This document shows, piece after piece, positions 36,616-45,648 of a stretch of DNA of 64,000 bases (its first letter is position 1; each line of letters opens with the position of its first letter). A program made the translations under genes and the position numbers. Under the pieces are notes generated by a model that ran no database searches, was not told where the DNA came from, and was given only the letters and a program-made list of their open reading frames with translations. This stretch comes from JAHCHG01 sp041394845 (GTDB taxonomy: Bacteria > Acidobacteriota > Blastocatellia > Pyrinomonadales > Pyrinomonadaceae), in the NCBI GenBank assembly GCA_041394845.1, contig JAWKHL010000001.1:806001-870000 (forward strand), read 5' to 3'.

Positions 36616-37842
36616 ATGAAGCCGATTGATTGGAAAGTAACGGCGCAGGACGGTCAGGCCCGAACGGGAATTTTACGAACCAGGCGTTCAAAAATTGAAA
36701 CGCCTGTTTTTATGCCGGTCGGAACTCAGGGGACGGTCAAAGGGGTCCGCTTCGAATGGCTTGAAGACGAACTCGATGCGCGGATAATTTTGGGGAACAC
36801 CTATCACTTGTGGCTTCGCCCCGGAGCCGAGATCATCAGGGGGTTGGGCGGGTTGCATCAATTTTCCACCTGGAACCGTTCGCTTTTGACCGATTCCGGG
36901 GGGTTTCAGGTTTTTTCGCTGACCAATATGCGGAAGTTGACCGAACAGGGGGTCGAATTCCGTTCGCACATCGACGGCAGCAAGATGTTCCTCTCGGCCG
37001 AGGTTTCGATGGAGATCCAGGCGGCGCTCGGAGCGGAGATCGTCATGGTCTTTGATGAATGCCCGCCGGGAGATGCCGGGTTCGAACAAACCCGAAACAG
37101 CATGGAGATGACGGCCCGCTGGGCCCTTCGTTCAAAGGAACGCTTTCAACAACTTCAGGATGAGAGCCTGGATTCCGGTTTTGTCGATTGGTCTGCCAAT
37201 CGGCCCTTTTATCCCGACAGCGCCGATCTGGAATTGAGCGGAAGACAGGCGTTGTTCGGGATCATTCAGGGAGCCGGACATTTCGATCTTCGGAGAGAAA
37301 GTCTGGAAAAAACCGTCGGGATCGGGTTTGACGGATACGCCATCGGCGGACTGAGCGTCGGCGAGGAAAAAAGCCTGATGTACGATGTGGTCGAATTCCT
37401 GGCTCCGCAGATGCCGGGTGAGGCCCCGCGGTATCTGATGGGGGTCGGAACCCCCGAGGATCTGGTCGAAGCCGTTTACCGCGGAGTTGATATGTTCGAC
37501 TGCGTTTTACCGACCAGAAACGGACGAACCGGAGGGGCATTTACCTCGGAGGGAAAGATCAATATTCGCAACGCCGCTTTCGCCACCGACCCGGAACCTC
37601 TGGACCGGGATTGTTCCTGTTCGGTCTGCCGCCGCTACTCGCGGGCTTATCTTCGCCATTTGTATCAGGCCAAGGAAATGTTGGCGGCAATTTTGATTTC
37701 GCACCATAATGTCGCTTTCTTCCTTGACACAATGCGACAAGTTAGGCAATCTATCAAACTTGGCCATTTTAACCAATTTCGGCACGACTTTATTAATAAA
37801 ATGCAAAAGGGAGAAGCGGAAATTAAGGCAACAGAGGTTTGA
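36616..37842 (+). CDS. tgt: tRNA-guanine(34) transglycosylase
   Basis: The 408-residue enzyme exchanges guanine for the queuosine precursor at tRNA position 34. The expected residues are present: general acid Asp93 in TDSGGFQVFSL, nucleophile Asp295 in GVDMFDCVLPTRNGR, and the zinc ligands CSCSVC plus a downstream Cys/His region (SRAYLRHLY...ISHHN). It precedes yajC-secD-secF, a classic bacterial gene order. Confidence 0.97.
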   Translation: MKPIDWKVTAQDGQARTGILRTRRSKIETPVFMPVGTQGTVKGVRFEWLEDELDARIILGNTYHLWLRPGAEIIRGLGGLHQFSTWNRSLLTDSGGFQVFSLTNMRKLTEQGVEFRSHIDGSKMFLSAEVSMEIQAALGAEIVMVFDECPPGDAGFEQTRNSMEMTARWALRSKERFQQLQDESLDSGFVDWSANRPFYPDSADLELSGRQALFGIIQGAGHFDLRRESLEKTVGIGFDGYAIGGLSVGEEKSLMYDVVEFLAPQMPGEAPRYLMGVGTPEDLVEAVYRGVDMFDCVLPTRNGRTGGAFTSEGKINIRNAAFATDPEPLDRDCSCSVCRRYSRAYLRHLYQAKEMLAAILISHHNVAFFLDTMRQVRQSIKLGHFNQFRHDFINKMQKGEAEIKATEV

Positions 37843-37894
37843 TTAAGTGCCTCTAAATGTATATTATTGTCTTTTTCTTTTCGACGGTTAAATA

Positions 37895-38215
37895 ATGAAT
37901 ATCTGTGTAATTTTTTTTCAGGGCGGAAGTGGCAGTTTGATCTGGTCGCTTTTGCCGTTCGTCCTTATTTTCGGGATCTTTTATTTTCTGGTCATCATGC
38001 CCCAGAAGCGCAAACAGGAAGAAGCCAAGGAAATGATCTCCATGTTGAAAATCAATGACGAGGTGATCACCAATGGCGGCTTGATCGGAACCATCAAAGA
38101 GGTCCGGGCCACCAGTTTTATTATCAAAAGCGCCGACAAAACCTTACTGGAAATTGCCAAATCGGCCGTCATCGGTCGCAAACCGGAAGAAGAGACGAAT
38201 TCCACAAAACTTTAA
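37895..38215 (+). CDS. yajC: Preprotein translocase subunit YajC
   Basis: The 106-residue protein has one N-terminal membrane helix (LIWSLLPFVLIFGIFYFLV), the signature MPQKRKQEEAKEM right after it, and a small cytosolic KOW-like domain (DEVITNGGLIGTIKEV). It associates with SecDF. Neighbours tgt and secD confirm the call. Confidence 0.96.
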   Translation: MNICVIFFQGGSGSLIWSLLPFVLIFGIFYFLVIMPQKRKQEEAKEMISMLKINDEVITNGGLIGTIKEVRATSFIIKSADKTLLEIAKSAVIGRKPEEETNSTKL

Positions 38216-38227
38216 GCTTTAGGGAAA

Positions 38228-39943
38228 ATGGCGGGAAACCGGCCATTTTCGTTTAAAATAACGATGAAAAACACCAGTTTGATAATCAGAACAGTAATAA
38301 TTCTCGCGGTAACGCTTTTCGGGGTGTTTCTGGTAATCGGTCCCCGCGGTTCGATCAAAAAATCCGATTTCACCTGGGCGGGAATCAAACAAAACCTGGC
38401 AAACAACATCAATCTCGGCCTTGATCTGAGGGGCGGATCGCACTTGGTGATGCGGGTTAAGACCGAAGAGTATCTGGCCAGCCTGACCAATAACAACCGC
38501 GATGCCGCGCTGAACGCGGCCAAGGAGGCGAACCTCCCCGCCACCAACGCCACATCCGTTACCAATAACGGAAACTACCAGTTCTCTTTGGAGTTGTCCG
38601 ATCCGGGGCAAAGTGATGCGGTGATTGAAGCTGTTAAAAAGAAGGTCGATCTGGCAAACTGGACCGAATCTTCAAGCGGGAATTCGATCACCTGGACCTT
38701 GCCGCTTCAAATTCAGAATGTTTTAAAGGAACAGGCCACCGAACAGGCCAAAAAGATCATTGACAGCCGGATCAACGCTTTCGGGGTTAAGGAACCGACC
38801 CTTCAAAACCACGGGGCCAAGGATTCGGGCCAGATCCTTTTGCAGATGCCCGGCGTGGATGATCCGGAACGGGTCAAGGAATTGATCGGGAGAAGTTCCA
38901 AACTGGAATTGATGAAGATCGTTAGCCCGCCTAATCCCACTCCGGTTCAAACTTATCCCACAAGAGAGGCCGCGGAACAATCAATCGCCGGTGCGCCCAA
39001 CCGAAAAGTTTACGAATTTCAGGAACGCGACGAAAATCCCAAAGCCGATCAAAAAGAGCAGGATCAAAAACCCAAACAGTGGGTTGTGGTTGAAACTCCG
39101 GCGGTGGTTGACGGCAGTGAGTTGCGCGATGCGGCGGCCGTCACCCGAACGGGAAACATTAACGATTATCAGATCAACTTTTCATTCAAACCCGCCGGAG
39201 CTCAAAAATTCGGCGAATGGACCGGAAAAAACATCGGAAACTATATGGGCGTGGTTTTGGATGAAAAGGTGAAATCGGCGGCCTACATCAAATCTCAGAT
39301 CTTCGATTCGGGAGAGATCAGCGGACGTTTTACTAAACAATCCGCCGAGGATCTGGCCTTGACCTTGAAATCCGGAGCCTTGCCGGCCGAAATCCAGTAT
39401 CAGGAAGAAAGGACCGTCGGTCCGAGCCTCGGAGCCGATTCGATCCAGGCCGGCGTCCGGGCCTCGGTCGGAGGTTTGGTTTTTGTCATCATCTTCATGC
39501 TTTTTTATTATCGCGGAGCCGGCGTCAACGCGGTTGTGGCGTTGTTGCTCAATATGGTTTTGACCTTGGCGGCCCTGATCGTCCTCGATTCGACCTTGAC
39601 CTTGCCGGGGATCGCGGGATTGATTTTGGGAATCGGCATGGCGGTCGATTCCAACGTGCTCATATTTGAAAGGATGCGCGAGGAGATCAAAGACGGAAAA
39701 ACCATCCCGAAGGCCATCGAACTTGGTTTTGACCGGGCTTTTATCACAATTATCGACACCCACGTTACAACCATTATTTCGGCCATCATCCTTTACCTTT
39801 ATGGTTCCGGCCCGATTCGCGGTTTTGCGGTAACGCTGGTTTTGGGGTTGATCATCAACCTTTTCTCGGCCGTTTTTGTTTCAAAAACAATCTTTTTATG
39901 GTTGCTGGAACGCAATCCGAATATGAAAAAAATCAGCGTCTGA
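38228..39943 (+). CDS. secD: Protein translocase subunit SecD
   Basis: The 571-residue protein has an N-terminal helix, the periplasmic P1 region beginning LGLDLRGGSHLVMRV, and five C-terminal helices containing GIGMAVDSNVLIFERMREE. SecDF pulls exported proteins using proton-motive force. ATG 38228 follows AGGG closely; ATG 38264 (MKNTSLIIRTV) is an equally plausible start. A charged, Lys/Gln-rich insert (near residues 265-280) lies in the periplasmic domain. Confidence 0.96.
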   Translation: MAGNRPFSFKITMKNTSLIIRTVIILAVTLFGVFLVIGPRGSIKKSDFTWAGIKQNLANNINLGLDLRGGSHLVMRVKTEEYLASLTNNNRDAALNAAKEANLPATNATSVTNNGNYQFSLELSDPGQSDAVIEAVKKKVDLANWTESSSGNSITWTLPLQIQNVLKEQATEQAKKIIDSRINAFGVKEPTLQNHGAKDSGQILLQMPGVDDPERVKELIGRSSKLELMKIVSPPNPTPVQTYPTREAAEQSIAGAPNRKVYEFQERDENPKADQKEQDQKPKQWVVVETPAVVDGSELRDAAAVTRTGNINDYQINFSFKPAGAQKFGEWTGKNIGNYMGVVLDEKVKSAAYIKSQIFDSGEISGRFTKQSAEDLALTLKSGALPAEIQYQEERTVGPSLGADSIQAGVRASVGGLVFVIIFMLFYYRGAGVNAVVALLLNMVLTLAALIVLDSTLTLPGIAGLILGIGMAVDSNVLIFERMREEIKDGKTIPKAIELGFDRAFITIIDTHVTTIISAIILYLYGSGPIRGFAVTLVLGLIINLFSAVFVSKTIFLWLLERNPNMKKISV

Positions 39944-40029
39944 GGATCGTTTTCGGGTGGCAGTAAAGGGGGGAACCCCGCTGCCGAAACCCGTAAGAGG
40001 AATTTTGGAGCTTTTTATTTAACAAGAAA

Positions 40030-41232
40030 ATGTTTGACTTTTTTAGCAATATCAATGTTGACTGGATGGGCATCAGGAGACCCCTGATCGCCGTTTCCAT
40101 CGTGGTACTTTTGGCAGGTCTTAGTTCCGCCATTATTCGTGAGGCCATGCCGGGGGGAACCGACGCTTTCAACCTCGGGGTGGATTTTAAGGGCGGAACC
40201 GTAATCGTCGCCAAGTTTAAGGAAAGGCCTTCGGATGATGAAATTAGGACGGCGCTGGCAAATTCCGGTTTGGAGGAAACGGTTATACAGGCCTCGACCG
40301 ATAAGGCCGATGAGGTTTTGATCAAGGTGCCGCTTTTGGATGAAGATGAAACCGCCGCAACCAACAGCACGGCCGAAACCTCGAATGGAACCCAAAATCA
40401 GGGAACAGCCAATGCCGAGGTCAACAATCAGCCTCCGGCAAGTCCGGCTCCGGCGGGTTCTCCGGCTCCTGCCGGAACGACCGAATCAACCAATAATACT
40501 CTTACCAACATTGGCAGGGAAAAAGTAAGCAAGGCTCTGAGCGCTTTCGGGAAAGAGGCTGAGGCTACAAAAAGTCTTGAGGAAGATCCCAACGCCGCCT
40601 ACAAAATAGTCGGAACCGATTACGTTGGACCGGTGGCCGGAGCACAACTAAGAAATCAGGCGGTGATCGCCACCCTTTTAGGAATGGTCGGGATCCTTTT
40701 GTTCATCGCTTTCCGTTACGACTGGACCTACGCTGCCGGAGCCGTGATCGCCGTTTTTCACGACGTTTTGATCACTTTGGCTTTTTTCACCATGTTTCAA
40801 TGGGAAGTGAGTCTGACGGTGCTGGCCGCCCTTTTGACTCTGGTCGGTTTTTCGGTCAACGACTCGATCGTCATTTTTGACCGGATCAGGGAAAATCTGA
40901 CACTTCACCGCGACAAACCTATCTATAATCTGACCAACGATTCGATCAATCAAACTATGTCCCGGACAATCGTTACCAACGGTCTGGTTTTTCTCTCCGT
41001 GCTGGCGCTGGTTTTGTTCGGGGGGGAAGTTTTGCGGGGCTTTTCTCTGGCTTTGTTCGTCGGGGCCATTACCGGAACCTATTCGACCATCGCCATCGCC
41101 AGCCCGATCGCCATCTGGTGGCAGAGCAAACTCGGGGAGGCCAAAATGAAAAAGGTCGATCCGGGGAAAAAAGAAAAGCTCGCATCGGCTTCGCGAAGGT
41201 CAGTTGAAAGAAGACCCATCGCCCGGAGTTAA
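40030..41232 (+). CDS. secF: Protein translocase subunit SecF
   Basis: The 400-residue protein has the SecF motifs: an N-terminal helix, NLGVDFKGGTVIVAKF, and C-terminal helices with GFSVNDSIVIFDRIREN. An unusual low-complexity Thr/Asn/Pro/Ala insert (about residues 112-160, with PASPAPAGSPAPAG) interrupts the periplasmic domain. It pairs with SecD, encoded 86 nt upstream. Confidence 0.96.
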   Translation: MFDFFSNINVDWMGIRRPLIAVSIVVLLAGLSSAIIREAMPGGTDAFNLGVDFKGGTVIVAKFKERPSDDEIRTALANSGLEETVIQASTDKADEVLIKVPLLDEDETAATNSTAETSNGTQNQGTANAEVNNQPPASPAPAGSPAPAGTTESTNNTLTNIGREKVSKALSAFGKEAEATKSLEEDPNAAYKIVGTDYVGPVAGAQLRNQAVIATLLGMVGILLFIAFRYDWTYAAGAVIAVFHDVLITLAFFTMFQWEVSLTVLAALLTLVGFSVNDSIVIFDRIRENLTLHRDKPIYNLTNDSINQTMSRTIVTNGLVFLSVLALVLFGGEVLRGFSLALFVGAITGTYSTIAIASPIAIWWQSKLGEAKMKKVDPGKKEKLASASRRSVERRPIARS

Positions 41233-41686
41233 AGGAAAAATGCGCCTTTCGGGTGGCATTTAAGGTTTGATTGGCAAGTTGGTTTTCGGATTTGCATTCT
41301 CTTGAAAAATTTAGAATAATTTCTTATCAAAAATTGAAAATTCGGAAAAAAAGAGCAGTTTTTTCTTGACTTTCTCGGTCTAAAACCTTAGACTTCAAAC
41401 GTTGCTGGTCAATTAAATAATTTGTATCTTTTTTTCGTTTTGCTTTAAAAGTTTGAACGGATTAAATGAAACTTTTGTGTGTTCGATCGGCAAAAGCCTT
41501 TTTATCCCGCGCTGAAAGAATAAGAAGTAAAACGTGATTTAAGTATTTAAATTTTCAAGCTGAATTTGTGTATTTACTGATAAATGCGATTCATTCTTGG
41601 GGTTAGGTTTTATCATTTGAGCAATAATAAGGTTTCGTTACCCTTGACCCATATTGGCACCGGAAAATAGGGAGGAAAAGCAAAAA
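41233..41686. other. Intergenic region upstream of the tonB-exbBD cluster
   Basis: A 454-nt AT-rich region with no supported gene. It contains the putative promoter at 41366-41394, and GGGAGGAAAA before the tonB ATG at 41687. A TTTCGGGTGGCA motif at 41247-41258 repeats one found after secD (39951-39962). The remaining leader of nearly 300 nt shows no recognised riboswitch. Confidence 0.55.
41366..41394 (+). promoter_or_regulatory. Putative sigma70-type promoter of tonB-exbB-exbD
   Basis: TTGACT (41366-41371) and TAGACT (41389-41394) are separated by 17 bp. It is the only good match in the long region between secF and tonB and implies a leader of about 290 nt. Confidence 0.45.
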
Positions 41687-42511
41687 ATGTTAGATCAATT
41701 AGTCGAATCGAAAAGTACTGCAAGAGAGGACACCCGGAGAGGCGGGTTCATGATGACGACTTTTATCATTATGATCACCGTTTTGGTCGGCGCTTGGATT
41801 TACAGCCTTTTCAATAAGAATTACGGGGACGCTTTTGCCAGCGATCTTGAGCTTTCAACGCTGGTAGCGCCCGTCCCGGTTCCCGAGGATGAACCGCCGC
41901 CACCGAAGCCGGAAAACGAGCCGAAAAAACAGACGGAGGTGAAGGAAACCAACGTTGACGTTCGCAAGGAGCTTATCCAGAACATTATGGAGTCTCCGAC
42001 CGTTCCCCCGAAAATCAACACCGAAAAGACAGATGCGATGGCGCGCCGGATCGGAGCCCTGACCAAGATCGGTGATCGGAATTCAGACGCGGCCGGTGTG
42101 CCCTCCGGTCCAACCCGAACGGTTGATCCGGGTTCCGGAGGTGGAATTGTCAAAGAAACCGCCCCGCCGGTTGAATCTGATAATGACGAACCGCCGCCGC
42201 CGCCGCCGCCGAAGCCGACTCCGAAACCCGTTCCGAAAACGATTTCGGGCGGTGTGGTCAACGGTAAAGCGATCAGTTTGCCTGCTCCGCCCTATCCGGC
42301 TGCCGCCAAAGCGGTTGGCGCCAAAGGATCGGTTACGGTTCAAGTGCTGATCGACGAAAACGGAAATGTGGTTTCGGCCCGGGCCGCCAGTGGACATCCC
42401 TTGCTTCGTCCGTCCGCCGAACAAGCCGCCCGTAGGGCAAAATTCAAACCGACGGAACTTTCGGGACAGCCCGTTAAGGTCTCAGGAGTGATTACTTACG
42501 TTTTCAACTAA
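41687..42511 (+). CDS. TonB family energy transducer
   Basis: The 274-residue protein starts at ATG 41687 (MLDQLVESKSTARED), matching the start of the paralogue at 34138; the frame extends to 41654 without support. It has one membrane helix (about residues 19-38), a Pro/Glu/Lys spacer with a poly-Pro stretch, and a C-terminal TonB domain (PPYPAAAKAVGAKGSVTVQ, ending ITYVFN). exbB and two exbD genes follow, so this is probably the main energy transducer. Confidence 0.92.
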   Translation: MLDQLVESKSTAREDTRRGGFMMTTFIIMITVLVGAWIYSLFNKNYGDAFASDLELSTLVAPVPVPEDEPPPPKPENEPKKQTEVKETNVDVRKELIQNIMESPTVPPKINTEKTDAMARRIGALTKIGDRNSDAAGVPSGPTRTVDPGSGGGIVKETAPPVESDNDEPPPPPPPKPTPKPVPKTISGGVVNGKAISLPAPPYPAAAKAVGAKGSVTVQVLIDENGNVVSARAASGHPLLRPSAEQAARRAKFKPTELSGQPVKVSGVITYVFN

Positions 42512-42651
42512 CATTCCACTTTGATGCGAAATGTTTAGGTCAGTTGAAAACAAAAAGAATACGGGAGGCGGTTGTTTAACGGCCGCTTTCCGTCAAGCAA
42601 GAAAAGATTTTGCAATAATAAAAATTCACTGATTTCTTTGGAGGAAAAATA

Positions 42652-43389
42652 ATGACCTTTTTAACCAGCCTTTTAGGCTTATTCTTTATGTTCTCGAACG
42701 AAGGTGCGCCTTCTTTCGGTATTTACGAAATCGCTAAAAGTTTAACGATTCCCGGCTGGATCGTCATCGGAATTTTGGTTCTTCAGTCGATCTATATGAT
42801 TGCCGTGGGAATCGAGCGTTGGCTGACCTACAACAAAGCCAAACAGCAATCCAGACAATACGCGCCGAAGGTCGCTCAGGCTTTGAAAAACAGCAATATT
42901 GATGAAGCCATCAACATCAGCGACAAGCACAAAGATTCGCATCTGGCCATGGTTGTTTCCTCCGGTTTGAAGGAATTCGCCGCACATCAGGGAACTGCCG
43001 AAATTTCCGGTGATGAAATGGAGGCTTCAAAACGGGCTCTGCAAAGGGCGATTGCCGTTAAAACGGCTGAACTCAAACGCGGTCTGGCCGGATTGGCTAC
43101 CGTTGGTTCGACCGCTCCGTTCGTCGGTCTGTTCGGAACCGTGGTCGGAATTATCGGCGCTTTTAACGCTTTGAGAGCCAACGAAACGGCCGGTATCGGG
43201 GCCGTCGGCGGATCGATCGCTGAAGCTCTGGTGGCGACCGCTTTCGGTATTTCTGTTGCCGTACCCGCGGTTTGGTTGTTCAATTACTTTACCAATAAAG
43301 TAACGAGCTTCGGCGTTGAAATGGAAAACTCGGCCTCCGAATTGGTTGATTACTTCATCAAACAAAAAACCAAACAGCTGAACGGCTAG
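42652..43389 (+). CDS. exbB: MotA/TolQ/ExbB proton channel family protein
   Basis: The 245-residue protein has three membrane segments: one near the N-terminus (PGWIVIGILVLQSIYMIAV) and two flanking the conserved LATVGSTAPFVGLFGTVVGII motif and IAEALVATAFGISVAVPAVW. It forms the proton channel with ExbD to energise TonB. Good GGAGG ribosome site. It could be TolQ-like, but the TonB context favours ExbB. Confidence 0.93.
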   Translation: MTFLTSLLGLFFMFSNEGAPSFGIYEIAKSLTIPGWIVIGILVLQSIYMIAVGIERWLTYNKAKQQSRQYAPKVAQALKNSNIDEAINISDKHKDSHLAMVVSSGLKEFAAHQGTAEISGDEMEASKRALQRAIAVKTAELKRGLAGLATVGSTAPFVGLFGTVVGIIGAFNALRANETAGIGAVGGSIAEALVATAFGISVAVPAVWLFNYFTNKVTSFGVEMENSASELVDYFIKQKTKQLNG

Positions 43390-43430
43390 TTGAATGAAAT
43401 CGTAGGTTAAATTTTTAGGAGAAATTAGCT

Positions 43431-43874
43431 ATGGGAATGGCAGTTGGCGGAGCCGATGAATATAACTCGGAAATAAACGTCACCCCGATGGTTGATGTGA
43501 TGCTGGTGCTTTTGATCATCTTTATGATCGTTACGCCGCTTCTTCAACAGGGCGTGTCGGTAAATCTTCCGCGCGATATGATCAGCCCGGACGAAGACGG
43601 GGATATTGCAAAGGACACTTCGGTTGTAATCGCAATCCCCGACAACAGTAATTTTTACATCGGAAAAGAGCCTTATCCTCTTGACGTTTTGGGGGAAAAG
43701 ATCAAGACCCTGATGAAGGATAAGACCCCCGATAAACGAATCGTTTACATTAAAAGCGGTATCGATGTGGATTACGGAAGAGTCGTCGAGGCGATCGATA
43801 CAATTCGCAAACAAGATATAGATAAGATTGGTTTGGTTGCAGATAAGAAAAAAGGCACCAAAACCGAGGAATAA
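43431..43874 (+). CDS. exbD: Biopolymer transport protein ExbD/TolR (first copy)
   Basis: The 147-residue protein shows the ExbD pattern: a short cytosolic start, INVTPMVDVMLVLLIIFMIV (a membrane helix with the essential Asp), and a periplasmic domain with YIKSGIDVDYGRVVEAIDTI. Follows exbB by 41 nt; AGGAG precedes the ATG. Confidence 0.94.
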   Translation: MGMAVGGADEYNSEINVTPMVDVMLVLLIIFMIVTPLLQQGVSVNLPRDMISPDEDGDIAKDTSVVIAIPDNSNFYIGKEPYPLDVLGEKIKTLMKDKTPDKRIVYIKSGIDVDYGRVVEAIDTIRKQDIDKIGLVADKKKGTKTEE

Positions 43875-43917
43875 ATGAACCTCAATCAAGCGGTTGAGGA
43901 TTCGGGAGTTTAAAACT

Positions 43918-44397
43918 ATGGGAATGTCTGGAGGAGGCTCCTCTGATGGAGCCGTACCTAGTATTAATGTAACGCCCCTGATCGACGTATTGCTGGTTTT
44001 GTTGATTATTTTTATGGTAATCACGCCGCTGAAACCGAGCCGTTTTGAGGCCAAAGTGCCGGCGGAACCGAAACCGGATGAAGTTGTCAACGCCAAGCCC
44101 AATCCGAACACTTTGGTGATCGCGATCAACAAGGCCGATAATATGAGATTAACCCTGAATAACGAACCGTTTGGAGATGTAACCAATACGGAACCCTTAC
44201 AGCAAAAATTGCAACAGGTTTTTAAAGAAAGGGAGGAAAAAGGGGTTTTTAAGGACAACACAAACGAGGTTGAAAAAACCATCTTTATCAAATCGCCTCG
44301 TTCGGTCAAATACGGTGATGTGGTCAAGGTAATCGACGCCGCAAAAATCGCCGGAGCCCAACCGATCGGATTGCAAATAGATGATTTAGCACAATAA
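43918..44397 (+). CDS. exbD: Biopolymer transport protein ExbD/TolR (second copy)
   Basis: A 159-residue paralogue of the preceding gene: MGMSGGGSSDG, INVTPLIDVLLVLLIIFMVI with the Asp, and FIKSPRSVKYGDVVKVIDAA. The start at ATG 43918 parallels MGMAVGG of the first copy; TTG 43894 is unsupported. Two ExbD subunits in tandem may form a hetero-oligomeric stator plug. Confidence 0.93.
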   Translation: MGMSGGGSSDGAVPSINVTPLIDVLLVLLIIFMVITPLKPSRFEAKVPAEPKPDEVVNAKPNPNTLVIAINKADNMRLTLNNEPFGDVTNTEPLQQKLQQVFKEREEKGVFKDNTNEVEKTIFIKSPRSVKYGDVVKVIDAAKIAGAQPIGLQIDDLAQ

Positions 44398-44468
44398 TTT
44401 TAGCTCAAACCGGCAAGGATCGGGGGAACCCTTTAATTGTCGGTTTAGCGGTAATTTGGAGACCAAAA

Positions 44469-45425
44469 ATGAGATTCTCTCGTGTAGGGACTATAGTCTT
44501 AATTTTAATCACAGCAATACTTGGAGCCAATTGCTCATATTACAACCGAATTATGGCCAGAAAAAGTCTGGTTGACGGTGCCGAGGCTTACAAAGCCAGA
44601 AAATTCGACCAGGCTGAACAATTTTTTCGGGATGCCATAGCCCGGGACCCCGAAGGAAACACCTTGGAGGGAAAAACCGCTCAATTGTTTCTCGCCAGGA
44701 CCCTACACTCCCAATATATCGGGAATCGTCAGGAAACGGCCAAGGCTGAGGAAGCCATCCAGGAATATAAAAAGGTTCTCGATGAAGACATCACCGACAA
44801 CAGTTCCTTCAAGGCCATCGCCAATTTGTTGGAAAACCTTGGCCGGAAGGACGAACAGATCAAATGGATTACCGACCGCACCAACAACGATTTGGTTCCC
44901 GAAGATCAAAGGGCCGAGGCCCTGACCTCGTTGGCCTCCAAACAAATTACTTGTGCCAACGATATTTCAGATGTCGAGCCGGTCAAGAAAACGGTTGAAA
45001 AAGACGGAGTTGCCTCTTTTGTTTTTTCGAAGCCCCAAGATGAAAAGACCTTTGACGAATTTAAACAATGCGTTCAAAAGGGAACCGAATTGGTCGACAA
45101 GGCTTTGCAGTTTGAACCGGAAACCATAAAAAATCCCGGAAACAAAGAGGTTACGTCTCTTACAGATCAGGAACTGGCCAAACTTTTGGATTTGGATAAA
45201 AAGTTTCAATCCGCCTGGTCCTACAAAGCCAACGCTTTGATCCAGCAAATGAGGCAGGCGGAAATGGAGGGCAACAACGAGGCCAAGGAAGATTTCAAGA
45301 AAAAGGCCGAGGAAGCCAGGGATAAGTTCACCGCCTTGAATGAGTTGGAAAAGAAGATCGTAAGCGAACAGGAAAACCGGAAGAAGGTTGAGGAAGAAAA
45401 AGAAGCGGAAGCCGCCAACAAATAA
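44469..45425 (+). CDS. TPR-repeat probable lipoprotein
   Basis: The 318-residue protein begins with a signal sequence ending LGANCSYYN; the Cys fits a lipobox loosely (Asn at -1 is atypical). TPR units follow (EAYKARKFDQAEQFFRDAIA), then a highly charged Lys/Glu coiled-coil C-terminus. It is the last gene of the tonB-exbBD cluster, with a strong terminator after it. Possibly an envelope factor for the TonB system (inference). Confidence 0.8.
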   Translation: MRFSRVGTIVLILITAILGANCSYYNRIMARKSLVDGAEAYKARKFDQAEQFFRDAIARDPEGNTLEGKTAQLFLARTLHSQYIGNRQETAKAEEAIQEYKKVLDEDITDNSSFKAIANLLENLGRKDEQIKWITDRTNNDLVPEDQRAEALTSLASKQITCANDISDVEPVKKTVEKDGVASFVFSKPQDEKTFDEFKQCVQKGTELVDKALQFEPETIKNPGNKEVTSLTDQELAKLLDLDKKFQSAWSYKANALIQQMRQAEMEGNNEAKEDFKKKAEEARDKFTALNELEKKIVSEQENRKKVEEEKEAEAANK

Positions 45426-45447
45426 CACTCCTTAGAAATTAGTACTT

Positions 45448-45490
45448 AAAAGGTGATACTTGAATCTGTTTGAGTATCACCTTTTTGTTT
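45448..45490 (+). terminator. Rho-independent terminator
   Basis: AAAAGGTGATACT (45448-45460) pairs with 45473-45485 and is followed by TTTTTGTTTT. Confidence 0.92.
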
Positions 45491-45544
45491 TACTTTTGAA
45501 CGAAAAGCCGAAGATAAGTCCCCCCGATTTGGGGACAATAATGT

Positions 45545-45574
45545 TTTCAATATCATTTTTCATTTTGTTATAAT
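45545..45574 (+). promoter_or_regulatory. Putative promoter of the rel/spoT gene (extended -10)
   Basis: A perfect TATAAT (45569-45574) with an upstream TG (TGTTATAAT) forms an extended -10, with a weak -35 TTTCAA at 45545-45550. It lies about 75 nt before the start codon. Confidence 0.55.
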
Positions 45575-45648
45575 GTAACCAAAATAAAAAAAGCCCCGTT
45601 CAAATTATTATTTAAAGTATTTGCCAAGGGCATTTGGACCTGAATTTT

